From: Lumbricus rubellus
Lineage: Eukaryota; Annelida; Clitellata; Crassiclitellata; Lumbricidae
DNA: 64,000 nucleotides
Direction of reading: 5' to 3'
Assembly (NCBI GenBank): GCA_945859605.1
Contig: OX243821.1
Coordinates: 14,996,303-15,060,302 of the forward strand
The notes under the pieces were generated by a model, which was given only the letters and a program-made list of their open reading frames with translations, ran no database searches and was not told the origin of the DNA. The position numbers and the translations under genes were made by a program. This document shows, piece by piece, positions 1-35,552 of the stretch (its first letter is position 1; every line of letters starts with the position of its first letter).

Positions 1-399
1 GATAGATCCTCCTCTACATCAAAAGGCCTTCTCTCTCTCTCTTCTGTTTGGCTGAGCAGCTCATGTCTGGGCTTTTCCCCCACATCCTGTCGCTCACTTA
101 AGACGTTTCTTTCCCTTCCCCGGAGCTTTTGCGCTGAAAGCGCCTCTGAATATTTAGTCTATGTGTCTGTAAATGTTTTGATACAGTATGATAATTATGA
201 TACGATAGGAGAGCCAGCCAGGCAGTGAAATAGATCCACGAAGAGAAGCGTGGGAGAGGAAGACGAAGAAAGAATTGAAAGGATACCATACGAGAAGATC
301 TACAATATCTGGAGATGACGTGGGAGGATGCTGTAGAGGTGGCAATGGACAGAGGAGAATGGAGAAGCTACGTTGCCTGATGTGCAGTCCTGCATGGGA

Positions 400-525
400 T
401 GGACTAAAGTCTAAGGTCTAAGACTCTAAGGACATGTCCAAGGCTGCTAGCGATGGCTTGAGGTAGATTCGAGCCTGCAACCCTCCGGTAAAAAGTCACA
501 GAACATACCACTGCACCACCGGATC
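400..525 (-). mobile_element. tRNA-derived SINE fragment (family A)
   Basis: On the minus strand it reads GGTGGTGCAGTGGTATG, a box-B-like GGCTCGAATC and a diverged copy of the CTTGGRCAWGTCCTT segment. Same family as 566-780, in opposite orientation. Confidence 0.6.
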
Positions 526-565
526 CAACATGATATGATACTCGTATCATGCTAGAGATATATGG

Positions 566-780
566 GGCGCGGCGGAGTAGTGGTGGCGTCATTGCCTTGG
601 AGCCGGAAGGTTCAAGGTTCGAATCCACCTCGCCACGTAAGGACCTTGGGCAAGTCTTTCACTCACAATTGCTCAGCGCTTCGGCGTGAAACTCCGATGC
701 AGTGTCCGCTCTGCATTCGGGAGCATCTCTGAGTAGAGAGAGCTTGAAGGGGCGCTATAACAAGTGTGCATACATACATA
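566..780 (+). mobile_element. tRNA-derived SINE, family A
   Basis: Starts with a tRNA-like GGGGCGCGGCGG..AGTGGTGGC region and has box B GGTTCGAATCC at 616-626. Then come CCTTGGGCAAGTC, a conserved CTTCGGCGTGAAACTCC core, and the 3' tail GAGTAGAGAGAGCTTGAAGG..GCTATAA. The tail resembles the 3' end of the L2-like LINEs in this window. Full-length copies: 20656-20880 and 34992-35215. Confidence 0.8.
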
Positions 781-892
781 TTACCATTGTGTTGTAAAGG
801 ACAAAGAGCTGCTGATGAAACAGAGTGATGCCAATTATGTTGATGATGTGAATTCACTGACGTTGGTTGTGTTCTATGTCTCTCTGTTTCAG

Positions 893-24818
<23,926 letters not shown>

Positions 24819-25489
24819 GATGTATTGTTGTGTCACATTCAGTTGAGCTGCTGCCATCTTGTTGCCATTTATTCCCTTCTGATGTAAACTGTCTCTGGAT
24901 CAGACATCGCAAATCAGGTTCTTTCGATTGCCTTGGCATCACTGTCACCATCTATTCCACGTCTAACTAGACATCGTCATCGTGTTTATTAACGGGAAAA
25001 TTCGGTGGAACAGCGGGAGAGGTCAAAAACTGACGAGAGTTCAAGAGAAGAAGAATTACATCGTCAGTGGCGACACCAGATGAATACAATTTCATCAGGT
25101 TGCGTTACAAAACAGGTCTAAGAAATTAAATGTGAAGAAGATAATTATTACAAATGGCAAAGAATTTTTGACAGATCATAAGACTAGAAAAAGAGTAAAA
25201 TAGACATGTTAAATGACCTGTGATGACCTATGGTGGTGTTGTCGCTGCTGCACATCCTTAAGATTTTAGCTTTAGGGAAGAAATCAAAGTGGCATTACTA
25301 TGTGAATGTTAAGTGAAGTGCTGCAGTGATCAGTGCTTGGGTCATTTGCTGTTCGTACGTTTTCCCAGTGAGATAGAGAAAGGGATTTTACTGCAGATTA
25401 TTTATAAGTTTACAGTTGATATAAAATTCTGAATAGCAGGGGTTGATGAAGAAGCTGAGATTATTTACAGGAAGATCTGAGAAGAATGT

Positions 25490-26215
25490 TCAGTTGGTGA
25501 CACATGTATGCTCTTCAATTTCGACAAGACTTGCTCAGTGATGCATGTGAGGAGCATACACAGTGTGCTTATGAAATGGGGAGTAAGGTATTGAAAGTGA
25601 GAAAGAAAAGGATTTCGGAGTGATTGTGGAAGAAAAAGGTGCTAAAACTTTCGAGGTAATGTGCTGAAGTATTAAGGCTAACTCCACCTGAGTTAGGTTA
25701 AGGCAATAGACAGTACGGAGAGGCTAGGATACAATATTGAGGTTGTACAAATGACTGGTTAGGCCACAGAATACTGCATGCAGGCATGTCATCCATGCCT
25801 AAAACATGACATCGTTCAGCTAGAAAACGTACAAAGAAGAGCAACAAAAATGATTTGTTGTTAGAGGATTTGAGCTTAAGAAAAGTTGAAAAGGTGTGGA
25901 CTAACAACATTAAAGAGAAAAACAATAGGAGACCTAATTGATGCCTGCCAACAAGTTTATACCTGGACAGGAAGCAGTGCAGTTGAGGTTTTTGAATTAT
26001 CACCAACATGACTCAAGGGCATGATACCATACATGTAGATATAAATTGTTTAAGTAACCGAAAGGAAAGAAATAGGTAAGAGATTCTTGCATGCAAGAGT
26101 TGTGAACTTGTGAAATGGTTTCGATGATTGTGATCTTTCTCAGTGGACAATATCACTGCTTTTAAGAGAACAATAAGAAAGATAGCTTATTAAGCGTTAC
26201 AGGTTAACTTAGCGT
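25490..26215 (+). pseudogene. Decayed CR1/L2-type reverse transcriptase C-terminus
   Basis: Broken frames read NFDKTCSVMHV, then HDIVQLENVQRRATKMIC, LEKVWTNNIKE-like text, IGDLIDACQQVYTWTG and RVVNLWNGFD. These are in the order expected for the thumb and C-terminus of CR1-type LINEs. Many stops. Intergenic, downstream of PDE7. Confidence 0.65.
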
Positions 26216-26374
26216 TAACAGTTCTAACCGACTACACGTGTGTTTTAAACCTTTGTTATGTTATGTTTCAAGAAGCTCGAATGACTATATGGAGCATTTG
26301 ACTTATTGCAAGGATACTTTAATGATGAACTAAAAGTGACTGGGAAACCAGTGCAGCTTTGTTGTTAAAGCGTT

Positions 26375-26437
26375 TTAACCCTTTACCGACCAAAGTGTAG
26401 TAAGGAAATCCTATACTTTCAGTTGGTAAAGGGTTAA
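26375..26437. mobile_element. piggyBac-like mini-MITE
   Basis: 63-bp near-palindrome TTAACCCTTTACCGACCAA..GGTAAAGGGTTAA bounded by TTAA at both ends, the piggyBac target. Relatives at 26482-26538, 32772-32842 and 49592-49665. Confidence 0.65.
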
Positions 26438-26481
26438 ACATGTTTCGTCATCTCTGCCAGTGCAGCTTTGTTCTTAAAGCG

Positions 26482-26538
26482 TTAACCCTTTACCGACCAA
26501 AGTGTAATAAGGAAATCCTATACCGTTGGTCGGCAAAG
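26482..26538. mobile_element. piggyBac-like mini-MITE, truncated on the right
   Basis: Starts TTAACCCTTTACCGACCAA and ends GGTCGGCAAAG without the final GGGTTAA. Lies in the second copy of a ~105-bp tandem duplication (26348-26455, 26457-26560). Confidence 0.6.
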
Positions 26539-26632
26539 TCTCGTCATCGTCTCTGCCAGTCCAGAGAACCCGTCCAGAAGTCTACTGTCCAGAAGATCAA
26601 GCAGCTATCAAGCAACTCGTGAGCCGTTCATC

Positions 26633-26860
26633 AAGGGCCGCATTAAGGCTGGTTCTGGCCCGGGTGCTGTGATGATCTTGCGGGCCCTCTTTTCAGTCTT
26701 CTGTCAGCCAACTTTGTCAAAAATCTGCCGATGATAACATCGTATTTATTATTGCTGCAGTATTCTTGCTAATATATTTTATCATTTCCGAAAATACGGG
26801 CCCTCAAACTGCGGTCCCGGGTGCTGCAGCACCCTTAGCACCTACCTTAATGCGGGCCTG
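26633..26860. mobile_element. hAT-type MITE, 228 bp
   Basis: Ends AAGGGCCGCATTAAGG and, reversed, CAGGCCCGCATTAAGG. Flanks CGTTCATC (26625-26632) and CGTTCGTC (26861-26868) agree at 7 of 8 bases. Confidence 0.75.
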
Positions 26861-26949
26861 CGTTCGTCATATTGTGTACAGCTGATTGTTAATGCGCGTT
26901 GTGGTTCATTTGAGAAACGATAATTCGTAGCTGTGCTACACTGCAGCAC

Positions 26950-27015
26950 ATTAACAGAAAAAACATTGTTTGAACAGAAAACATTGTTTGAACAGAAAAC
27001 ATTGTTTGAACGTTG
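26950..27015. repeat. 19-bp tandem repeat ACAGAAAACATTGTTTGAA
   Basis: Three near-identical copies. Confidence 0.9.
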
Positions 27016-27452
27016 TAATTAAGAAACCGTCGTTGACTAAAGTACAGTGGTCTACCTGGCAGAATTAAGAGATGATTCAGACAGACAATGACTTTGACAT
27101 TTTCATTGTGTTACCAAAATGTTGCTAATAGCAACAGAGAAAACAATGCAGAATGCAGATCATTGTTTAAACATGTTAAACATCTACACAGAATAATAAC
27201 ACTTCAGAAGGCTGCAAGATTTTATTACAAAAGTCATCCTCTAATGCTGATACAAAGTTTCTATTTTTGGAATTTAATCTTTTAAATATAAATCTGAATA
27301 GAAAATAAAAACCCTGAATTTATGTACAGATTTAAGAATACCTTGTTACCACTTGCCTTAACAGCATACTTTCCTACACTTCTCACTAGATATAGTCCAG
27401 AATATATAAGTACTTATCCAAAATCTAGTATAGGGAATGCTCCATTAAATAA

Positions 27453-27522
27453 AAGGCCCACTGGTCTGGAAATAACTTGGAACTGAAAAAGGCCCACTGG
27501 TCTGGAAATAACTTGGAACTGA
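27453..27522. repeat. Tandem duplication of a ~35-bp segment
   Basis: AAAGGCCCACTGGTCTGGAA..ACTTGGAACTGA occurs twice back to back. Confidence 0.9.
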
Positions 27523-27641
27523 CAAGCCCTTCACACAATTAATACGAGCACACAGCAAAAATAATACCTAGTCTTGCAGAAGAAATTAGTTGTCGTGCTT
27601 TTTATTACAGTACATTATTTTGTTGTCACTGTCCTTCCAAC

Positions 27642-27683
27642 GATCGCTAGAGTTCAACGAACTGACAGCACAAGGTGACAGGG
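27642..27683 (+). mobile_element. 42-bp RTE-like LINE stub with 12-bp target duplication
   Basis: GATCGCTAGAGTTCAACGAA..CACAAGGTGACAGG is the last ~40 bp of the LINE at 47882-48829. It is flanked by TGTCCTTCCAAC at 27630-27641 and 27684-27695. Confidence 0.85.
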
Positions 27684-27934
27684 TGTCCTTCCAACAACCA
27701 ATTGTTAACCTCCCAGCATCTTAGAGGGATTACCTTGCACTTGGGCACCTACCAGTCCTACCTAGCGGGATTTTATTCCCTCAAGAGATACACATTGTCT
27801 TCATTTGTTTATCTTGTTAGCAATTATACTGGAGATTTTAAAAAATCCTCTATTAAAAATTACAGTTAGGCTACTAAACAATTATAATTATACACAGACA
27901 AGAGCAGCTGTGTAACTGCCCTTCAGCTGCTAGA

Positions 27935-28382
27935 TTGATTGCCCGCCTTCCCAAGTACTCTCACATCTCTACCTTTATGTTTCATGAACTTCACTGGCTT
28001 CCTCTCCGTGCTCGCACACAATTTAAGATCCTCACTCTGATCATAAAGGCTCAACGGGGTCTTGCCCCAAAAGATCTCACTAATGTTTTACTTCGTCCTC
28101 ACTCAGCTTCCTCCCATCGTCCATCCAACAGATTTGACCTCTTGGTTCCTCGGTCTAGAACTGTTATGGCTCAGTCTCGATCATTTGTCTCAATTGGTCC
28201 TTCTCTTTGGAATGCCCTTTCTCCTTCTGTTCGCTCTACACTTCTTTCTGGTAGTCTCTCCTCTGCTTTGTCTCTTCTCAAAACCTGTTTCTTCTCGCTG
28301 GGCCTTGCGCACTGGGAGCGCCTCTGAACGGTTCACCCTACTAGAGGCGCTTTATAAATGTTTAAATACAATACAATACAAT
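27935..28382 (+). mobile_element. L2/CR1-like LINE 3' end with open C-terminal ORF
   Basis: Open frame of 130 codons reading LHWLPLRARTQFKILTLI, KAQRGLAPKDL, LLVPRSRTVMAQSRSFVS, GPSLWNALSPSVRST: the standard C-terminus of L2/CR1-clade polyproteins. Its stop falls in GGGAGCGCCTCTGA. The 3' UTR ends AGGCGCTTTATAAATG plus (AATAC)n. This short tail recurs many times in the window and on the SINEs. Confidence 0.85.
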
Positions 28383-28499
28383 ATAAGAAATGAAACATTT
28401 TATCAAGCAGAAAAATCTTAGGAGCAGTGCAAAGAACTAAACACAGAACGAAGAATACAACCATTAATTTGTAGCTTTTCGGTGCAGTACATAGTGCAA

Positions 28500-28781
28500 C
28501 CTGGTGGCGGACCGGTAACGCGTCGGCTCACGGAGCGTGAGGTTGCGGGTTCGACTCCGGGTAACGACCTTGGGCAAGTTGTTTACGCACACGTGCCTCT
28601 GTCACCAAGCAGTATAATTTGGTACCGGCGTAAGCTGGGAAGTAAACGGCAAGTCCTGCGATACACTGGCCCCGTGTCCAGGACCTTGGGATTCGTCCAT
28701 TGCCGGCTCAAGGGCCTAGAAAAGGAGATGAGCGCCTCACCAACGGGCCTTCGGCCCTGGGATGTCTTTACTTTACTTTTT
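28500..28781 (+). mobile_element. tRNA-derived SINE, family C, with 12-bp target duplication
   Basis: 282-bp insertion flanked by TACATAGTGCAA at 28488-28499 and 28782-28793. tRNA-like head with box A region GGTGGCGGACCGG and box B GGGTTCGACTCC (28547-28558), then CCTTGGGCAAGTTG, a GC-rich body with ACGGGCCTTCGGCCC, and a CTTTA-type tail. Confidence 0.88.
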
Positions 28782-29440
28782 TACATAGTGCAAACAAAGT
28801 ATGGTGAAATTAATCAATTCAAAATAATATGTGCTAAGTAATCACAAATTCAAAACATGCTGTGCTAGGCCGCTTGTTCTACAAAAATAATGGCTGCTTT
28901 CAGTTCAGGTCCAAACTGTCACACATCATATTTTAGTCCATTTAAAGTTCTTGATATTCATTTTTAGTGAAATAAACGGAATACATATTAGTTCTATTTA
29001 ACAGTTTATCATGATACACCTACATGTATAATATGTCTATAATATGTGTACCAGTCACTTGCTGCTAGAAAGCAGGGATGGGCATATTACTACGAAAAAT
29101 TTAATTGAATTACAAATTGACTTTAAATATAATTTCAGATTACAAAATAATTGGGAAAATGTAATTAAGTCACAAATCACATAATTTGTAGTAATTTCAA
29201 ATACATAATTTCAACTACTGCCCATCTCTGCTGAGGAAGACATGCAGGATAAAGTGTTACTGATTGGAATGCTGTTTACTGCTGCCTAATGATTACCGCT
29301 AATTACATAAAATTCAGTTAATACAAAATGTTTATCTGATTACCTATCTTTCATCTTAACCAATAATCACCCTATATAACAAACGGTTAAAAAGTGACTT
29401 CCTACACACTTTTGCTCAGATCTAATTTCATCCACTAGCA

Positions 29441-29774
29441 CAGCGGTTCCCAACCTGTGGCCCGCAGGCCAAAAGTGGCCCGCTACGCCTCAAAAATGGC
29501 CCTCATCTCTCAAACAATTAACAAAAATATATAAAAAATTGACAATTTGGACAGGATAGAACATATAATTATTTTCTTTTGCAAATTATTTTATTTTGAC
29601 ATATATAAATAGCATCAAACATTCTATTTTGAATCAATTATACCAATTTTATATGCTTTTAGTTAGTTAAATTTTAACATTGCGGCCCCCTAAATGCCCT
29701 AATGAAAAAGTGGCCCTCGTGTCCTCCAACGTAGAAAAAGTGGCCCTGAAGTCAAAAAAGGTTGGGAACCACTG
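29441..29774. mobile_element. hAT-type MITE, 334 bp
   Basis: Ends CAGCGGTTCCCAACCTG and, reversed, CAGTGGTTCCCAACCTT. Flanks CACTAGCA (29433-29440) and CTCTAGCA (29775-29782) match at 7 of 8. AAAGTGGCCCT words recur inside. Confidence 0.85.
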
Positions 29775-30239
29775 CTCTAGCATATTCAAACATCAGATTC
29801 TTCTAAGCACGAATTGCAAACCACCAGCAAATAGTAGACATCTACATTATCACATAAGCATTAGAGCATTAGCAGCTAAAAATCGTAACAATAAGCCAAA
29901 GACAATACCACCAAACTCTCAGTATTCGAGTTGACGTGTCAACAATTGTCTCATTCATTTGTCTTAGTATCGAACCTGAGACGACAGTTATCACAAAGGC
30001 AAGAAGAAACTGTTTCTGCTCAGTGACTAAGAGTTCACCGATGAGCAGCAGAAGAATTCCAAAATTACTCAGCAACAACTTCGAGTTGGCAGCAGAGATT
30101 TTCCATCATTGGTTTTAGTTGAGATCGTCTAGATTTCAAAAGATGCGGCCCAGGCTGTCAAGAAAGCAAAGAAAACAGTAAAGTAACAATTTGCAATTGT
30201 TGAACTGTGCATCATGTTAGAGGCCTGCCATCATATTAC

Positions 30240-30335
30240 ATCTATTTATTCGAGGAATTTATATCGCACCCTTTCAAGATAATTATTCAGAGGTGCTCCA
30301 GACCAAACATAGTCAAAAGGGAAAGTCTTGAGTAG
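30240..30335 (-). mobile_element. L2-like LINE/SINE 3' tail
   Basis: TTTATATCGCACCCTTTCAAG..TTCAGAGGTGCTCCAG, reverse complement of the common tail. Confidence 0.65.
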
Positions 30336-30730
30336 TTTATAAAAAGAGTAAGACAGTTAGGTGGTGCGGAAGGGAACGCAAGCCAAACACAGGACCCACA
30401 ATAAATATTGAGAATACCCTATTCTGTCTGATGACAGTGTATGCATGTGGAACCACAAAATCACCTCTATCAGTGCCTCCTTAAGTAGAGAAAGTCAGTT
30501 TGAACAACTTCAGAATAATGGCTAATCGTGATTTACTGAAACACATACTAAACGTTTTGAACGAATGAAGTGGAAACTGCATTTACATAATGGAAGACCA
30601 AACAAATGCAACCATGTGCTCAGATATGAGGAAAAAAGCAGAAAGAAAATCAGATTTTTTACTCTCAGGAGTCCCTGAGAGAGCTCTGAAATTATAAAAA
30701 TAGGACAATTTTTTGGCTTAAATCTACTTC

Positions 30731-33700
30731 TTAGCAATTCTGGTGAAAATTTCTCACCGGTGTATGGTTATTTTCTGCGATAGGAGACCAACTGCTGCTC
30801 CTGTCATCTGGTGACGAAAATGACTGATTTTCTTTGCCATGATGATGATGCTGCACCTTTGCAAACTTCTTTCTCAGAGCATTGGCAATGAATGAAGCCG
30901 TGTCATTTGCTTCCCGCAAATCAACATTCTGCTTCAGTGGAGTACCACCTGGAGATCTGAAAATTAACACACTACAATCAGTAAATGGATCTCTACAATT
31001 CAGAAAATTTAACTCAAACATTAGTTCACTGATAAGGGTAATTTCGAAGATGTCAACATTTGACAAATTAGCATTAAGACAAGAGGAGGACTCTTCCCAG
31101 TCTTGCATTAAACGCAAGTAGAATGGAGGCCTTCATGTCAAAAACTGCAGAACTTTCATCAGAAGTTTTCCTGCTTCATTTTGATTTTGAGGTCTGAGAA
31201 ACCTGTACTAACCTTCGCAATTTGTCACTGATTGCTTCAAAACATAATTTACCTCATATTCTATCAGGTATGATAACCACTTATTGAATTGAGCTTTTTC
31301 TCTCTCTACAGATTCAAACACCACAAAGTAAATATGGCATTCTTATAACAAAACAGCAATGCAAAAACATTTGCAGAGGTACATTTGCATCTAGGTAAGA
31401 GACAAAAACCACTGAGTTTATCAAAGAAACTTTTAATACAGAGGCGATATGCCTGTCTCTGGCTTCCTTGCATTAGGTTTAGATATAAATAAAGTTGTGT
31501 AATGATTACCGTGCAATCTGTCGCAACTTAATTTTTCCCATGTCTTTCAAGATTTCGGTCATGTCAATGTTTGGTTTGTTACTAACGGCCACCAGACGAC
31601 ACGCTGACGACTTTGCTTTATTCTATTTCAACAGAACCATTAAACATTATTCAAACTATCACTTCAATGATATTAAACATAATCTTAATTCATAATCTTC
31701 TTGCACATAGATCAGTCTCAATGGGTTGGGAGCGCCTCTGAGTAGCGATCATGAATGGGCAACATATAAATTTATGTGATTGATTGAATATTAAAATTAT
31801 TATTACTATTTAGAAAGTCATGAATTATAATACTGCACTGTGGTCTGGAATAGGCTCCCACATTTGCTTCCTGGGACTTTTACTGAAGCAATTCTATTCA
31901 ACTTAAAAAACTTAAAACAGTGCTTTTTCGTGCTACAGTAGGGAGCGCTTCTGAGTAGTGCCTTTGAAGAGGTGCCATAGAAATACTTAAATAAATGAAC
32001 AAGTCATCTGAATAAGAATCATTGTCCTAATTTCGCAAATGATATTAAGTCAAATGAGCACTTAGAATACATGTGACTATCCTAATAAGGTTATTTCCAT
32101 TTAGCACAGCCAACAGCTTTCTATTTACAATTCATCTCAAAAGTGAATTTAAATAAAACAAAAGAAACACTGTAAAATCAGACCTTTCGAATGATATCTA
32201 TTATTGATATTGCCGGTGTTAGTGGAAGTGGTGGTGGAGGAGGAGGCGGTGGTGGTGGAGGAGGTCCACCAACTGGACCAGATGAAATCGGAGATGACGT
32301 CATGCCAGGTGGAAGATAGGAAAAATCAACTGCAAAAAAAAACAAAAGACATCTAACAATGCAGAAACATCTTACATGTAAAAAAATATGAGTTGCATCA
32401 TGAGATTAAAGCAAATGCAGCGCAACATCACAAACAACCTGAACAAATTTCTTCTGACTTGTGTGAAGTAGATGAACATGACGACACCACGACCAGCTGT
32501 TAATAACTGCTGCAGAATGGTCAAAAAATACAAAATATCGCTCCAAGGCAACTAATTCTTATTCATTATTAACATCTGAGAAAACTCAACTGAGTGCTTA
32601 TGCAGTTTTACACCCATCTGACCTCACTTGTGTGACAAGACTGAAAGCTACAAATAAGAACCAACAAACTGACTTACAGTCCTTTAATGTTAATTAGTGC
32701 AAATCTGCACTCATGTAAAATTCCTAAAGGCTGAATATCAGAATTCAAAGAATTACTCATCTATTTAGATATTAACCCTTTACCGACCGACAGCATAGGA
32801 TTTTCCCATACCATTTACTACACCTTGGTCGGCAAGGGGTCAAGAAGTGCTAAATAATCTCAACTTTAAATTGCAAGTTCTGTTCTATATTCTTACCTGC
32901 TGCTCCCTGTTCTTGCACCCTAACAATTGCCGCCAGTTGTTGGCGCAACTTAGCGAGCTCTATTTCCAGTTCTAAGATGCGATCTGTGCTCGGATTGATA
33001 GTCGTCTGTAGCTCAGGTACGTTTACGATGACTGCACTGGCTTCCATGTCAGAACTGGGATTCGGTGACAATAAAAAACAGTGTTCACACCTATAAACAC
33101 AACACAATTTTGAATCAGTACAATTTCCACACACCAAATGGTTGCCATTTTTAAAAGCTACTGTACCTGCACCTACTGCATCCTACCTCAGACAGACAGA
33201 CAGACCCGACAAGCTTCCTTATAAATATAAACTCTAGAATCTTAAAGGGTTTCAAAATGTATGCCACAATAAACCTGTTCCATTATGAGAAACACCCACT
33301 GCACACTTTTTGCAATCAGCACCTGCTCTCAAATTTTACCCTTTTCTGCTACCTGTGCTTTTGAGGTTAATAAATTAAGACAATCAGTATCTGATCGGTA
33401 ATAATGCAATGAAGGGCAGTCACACACACGCCCACACACACACCTATGAGGATCACCACAGAAAAAATAATAAACGATAAAATGGCTTTTACGTCAAAAC
33501 CATTGAACTGACTGTACAATGTACATGCCTCAGTCGAATGTCAATTGGTGACTTTTCGTAGATGAGTTGAGGGACATCAGCAACAGTAACGAAGTCTCGT
33601 GCATGCCAGAGCAGATCGCATTCCGATGACGATGAAATTCCACTATCAGAACGCTTTCGTGGCTTCATGAGCTCCAACTAACACAAACACACCGTTTGAA

Positions 33701-35552
33701 GTGACATCTCATGCAAAACTGAAACCAGCTTCAAGCAAAGTACATAAAAAGGGATTGACTTATCAAGACACACAGATCTATATACAGGATATAAAAGAAC
33801 TCTTCACAGCAGATATAAGCACGTTACCAAGAAAACGGCTCTTGTTTTAATGTTACATGCTGGCACACTAAACTGTAACCTCTGCAGAAATTGTTGTTTC
33901 AAATTAATCAGAATTGCAATGAAGGAATTTGTACTATGCAGACGAAACAACCATTTCTAACCTTGTATCGGAAATTTTGAATGTTGTCTACTATTGTGTA
34001 CATTTCTATTTCAAAGTTGCAATTATTGCAAATGCGATACACTGCTAACTGGAAAATCAATACTTTAGATGAGAGTTAGCAAAAAATATGAAAAATTATT
34101 AATTTTCCATATTAGTAAGCTTTTTGACCATAAGATGTGTTAGTTGCATGTTTTACATTGAATTGTCACTAGGTGTAGCTTACAGAATGAGGCCACTGAC
34201 GGCTGATGAGATGATGGATGTAGTTGTTTCGCAAATGTCCAACCTCAAAGGCCTATAAAAAATTATATATGACCAATTGACCATCACAGTTCACAATTCA
34301 TCTGGGAACTAATTATTATATGGACATTAATTAATGATCATTAATAAACGACCGTGCAAACGACAACCATAAGACCATACGTCATGTGCAATGACAATCC
34401 CTCCTCTCTTTAGAGCTGTGCATATCACCAATCTAGCGTTGCTTCATAATTTATTCAAGTTCTTTTTCTTTAGCGGCAGGTGGGCGGGAGCACTCCTCAG
34501 TAGGTTTCTTGAAGGAGCGCTGTATCAGCCCTTAGAATTAATGAATCATCAGCAGTAAATAATAAATAACCATGAATCGTGGTCTCATATTCTTTAATAA
34601 GTTTTAGATAAATTATCTTATCTTCCCATTCAGCATATGCGTTGATTTAACAAAACATATGCTGCTCTTTCATCACTGCACCTTATAAAGTAAAACCGCA
34701 ACATCATAATACATAGTCTTCAAATTAGCGTAGAGAGATAAGCAGATCAACTCACATGAATGTAAAATCTCTTTGCTGGAGCCAGAGGCAATTTGCTGGC
34801 AATCCATCGTACAATACTTCGACTCGGTCCACTCTGGCTAGATGCGCGAATATTAACATCAGCCTAACAATGAAGCAAAGGCAACAATCATAATTGTTAT
34901 GATGAATCAACTTAAGAACGTTAAAAATCCACAATGAACAATGCATCATCACTTGGTGGACAGAAAATAGATGAGGGTAAGAGATACTTTGTGGGGCGTG
35001 GTGGTGCGGTGGGTATGTTCGTTGCCTTGCAGCCAGAGGGTTGCAGGTTTTAATCCACCTCAAATCGCTGCATAGGGACCTTGGGAAAATCCTTCACTCG
35101 CAATTGCTCGGTGCTTCGGCGAGAAACTCCAATTCACTGCTCGTGCTATAGATGGGAGCGCCTCTGAGTAGAGAGCTTTGAACAATGGGTGCTATATCAA
35201 GTGCACATACACACAGACTTAAGGGCACTGATAGGTGTGGGTGAGTGATAAGTGAAGGCAAGTGATATTTAAGGACAAATGATAGGTGAAGGCAAGTGAT
35301 AGGTTCAAGTGGCACCACACCACAACAGGAAATTGAATGTCTGATGAAATTAAACCCACATTCCTAGTAATTTCATAGCATGGTGAGAAAGGGTGTCTAG
35401 ATAGTCTGCTCACAAAATAAAGTCTTAAATATATAAACACAAATTTTACTCTTGCCAATCATGTTAAGAGGAAACCAATAAATTTGTAATTAAGTTGTAC
35501 AAACCGTTAGACAAGATATGCGGAGGACGTTCAACACTTCCAGAGAATTCAT
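30731..35552 (-). CDS. MTFR1: Mitochondrial fission regulator 1/2 homologue
   Basis: MTFR proteins are mitochondrial and promote fission or respiratory function. Minus-strand exons: 35505-35552 (tentative start, MNSLEVLN), 34756-34833, 34184-34252, 33529-33677, 32897-33090, 32184-32329, 30731-30956. Family landmarks in order: SRSIVRWIASKLPL near the N-terminus; a serine-rich RKRSDSGISSSSE segment; a short coiled coil LELEIELAKLRQQLAAIV; a run of about 11 prolines followed by LPLTPAISIIDIIRK; then RSPGGTPLK and FIANALRKKFA near the C-terminus. Exon phases agree along the chain if the exon at 33529 uses a GC donor (GAG|GCATGT). The join between 32184 and 30956 does not close, so a small exon is missing; AISDKLR ending at 31213 before GTTAGT is a candidate with an unresolved upstream edge. 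I cannot tell MTFR1 from MTFR2. Tail-to-tail with PDE7, head-to-head with TMEM267. Confidence 0.83.
31700..31995 (+). mobile_element. Two L2-like LINE 3' tails in series
   Basis: GGGAGCGCCTCTGAGTAGCG..CAACATATAAATTTATG ends near 31790. A second copy has GGGAGCGCTTCTGAGTAGTG..GAAGAGGTGCCATAGAAAT and ends near 31990 with AAATGAAC. In an MTFR intron. Confidence 0.7.
32772..32842. mobile_element. piggyBac-like mini-MITE in an MTFR intron
   Basis: TTAACCCTTTACCGACCGAC..TTGGTCGGCAAGGGGTCAA. The right TTAA has mutated to TCAA. Confidence 0.6.
34440..34545 (+). mobile_element. L2-like LINE 3' tail
   Basis: GGGAGCACTCCTCAGTAGG..CTTGAAGGAGCGCTGTATCA. Confidence 0.6.
34992..35215 (+). mobile_element. 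tRNA-derived SINE, family A
   Basis: Same structure as the copies at 566 and 20656. Box B has decayed to GGTTTTAATCC (35046-35056). Tail GGGAGCGCCTCTGAGTAG..GGGTGCTATATCAAG. Lies in an MTFR intron, antisense to the gene. Confidence 0.78.

Larger units (their letters stand above)
24819..30730. other. Intergenic region between PDE7 and MTFR
   Basis: No cellular gene recognised. It holds a decayed CR1-type LINE (25490-26215), piggyBac-like MITEs and a duplication (26348-26560), hAT-type MITEs (26633-26860, 29441-29774), short tandem repeats, the 42-bp LINE stub (27642-27683), an L2-like 3' end (27935-28382) and a SINE (28500-28781). Confidence 0.7.

Noticed and set aside
616..626. Possible tRNA gene (box B present)
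   Set aside because: No cloverleaf closes, and the sequence continues into a SINE body shared by other copies.
29869..30118. ORFs around 29.9-30.1 kb as a possible gene
   Set aside because: Short, no recognisable domain, no supporting splice structure.
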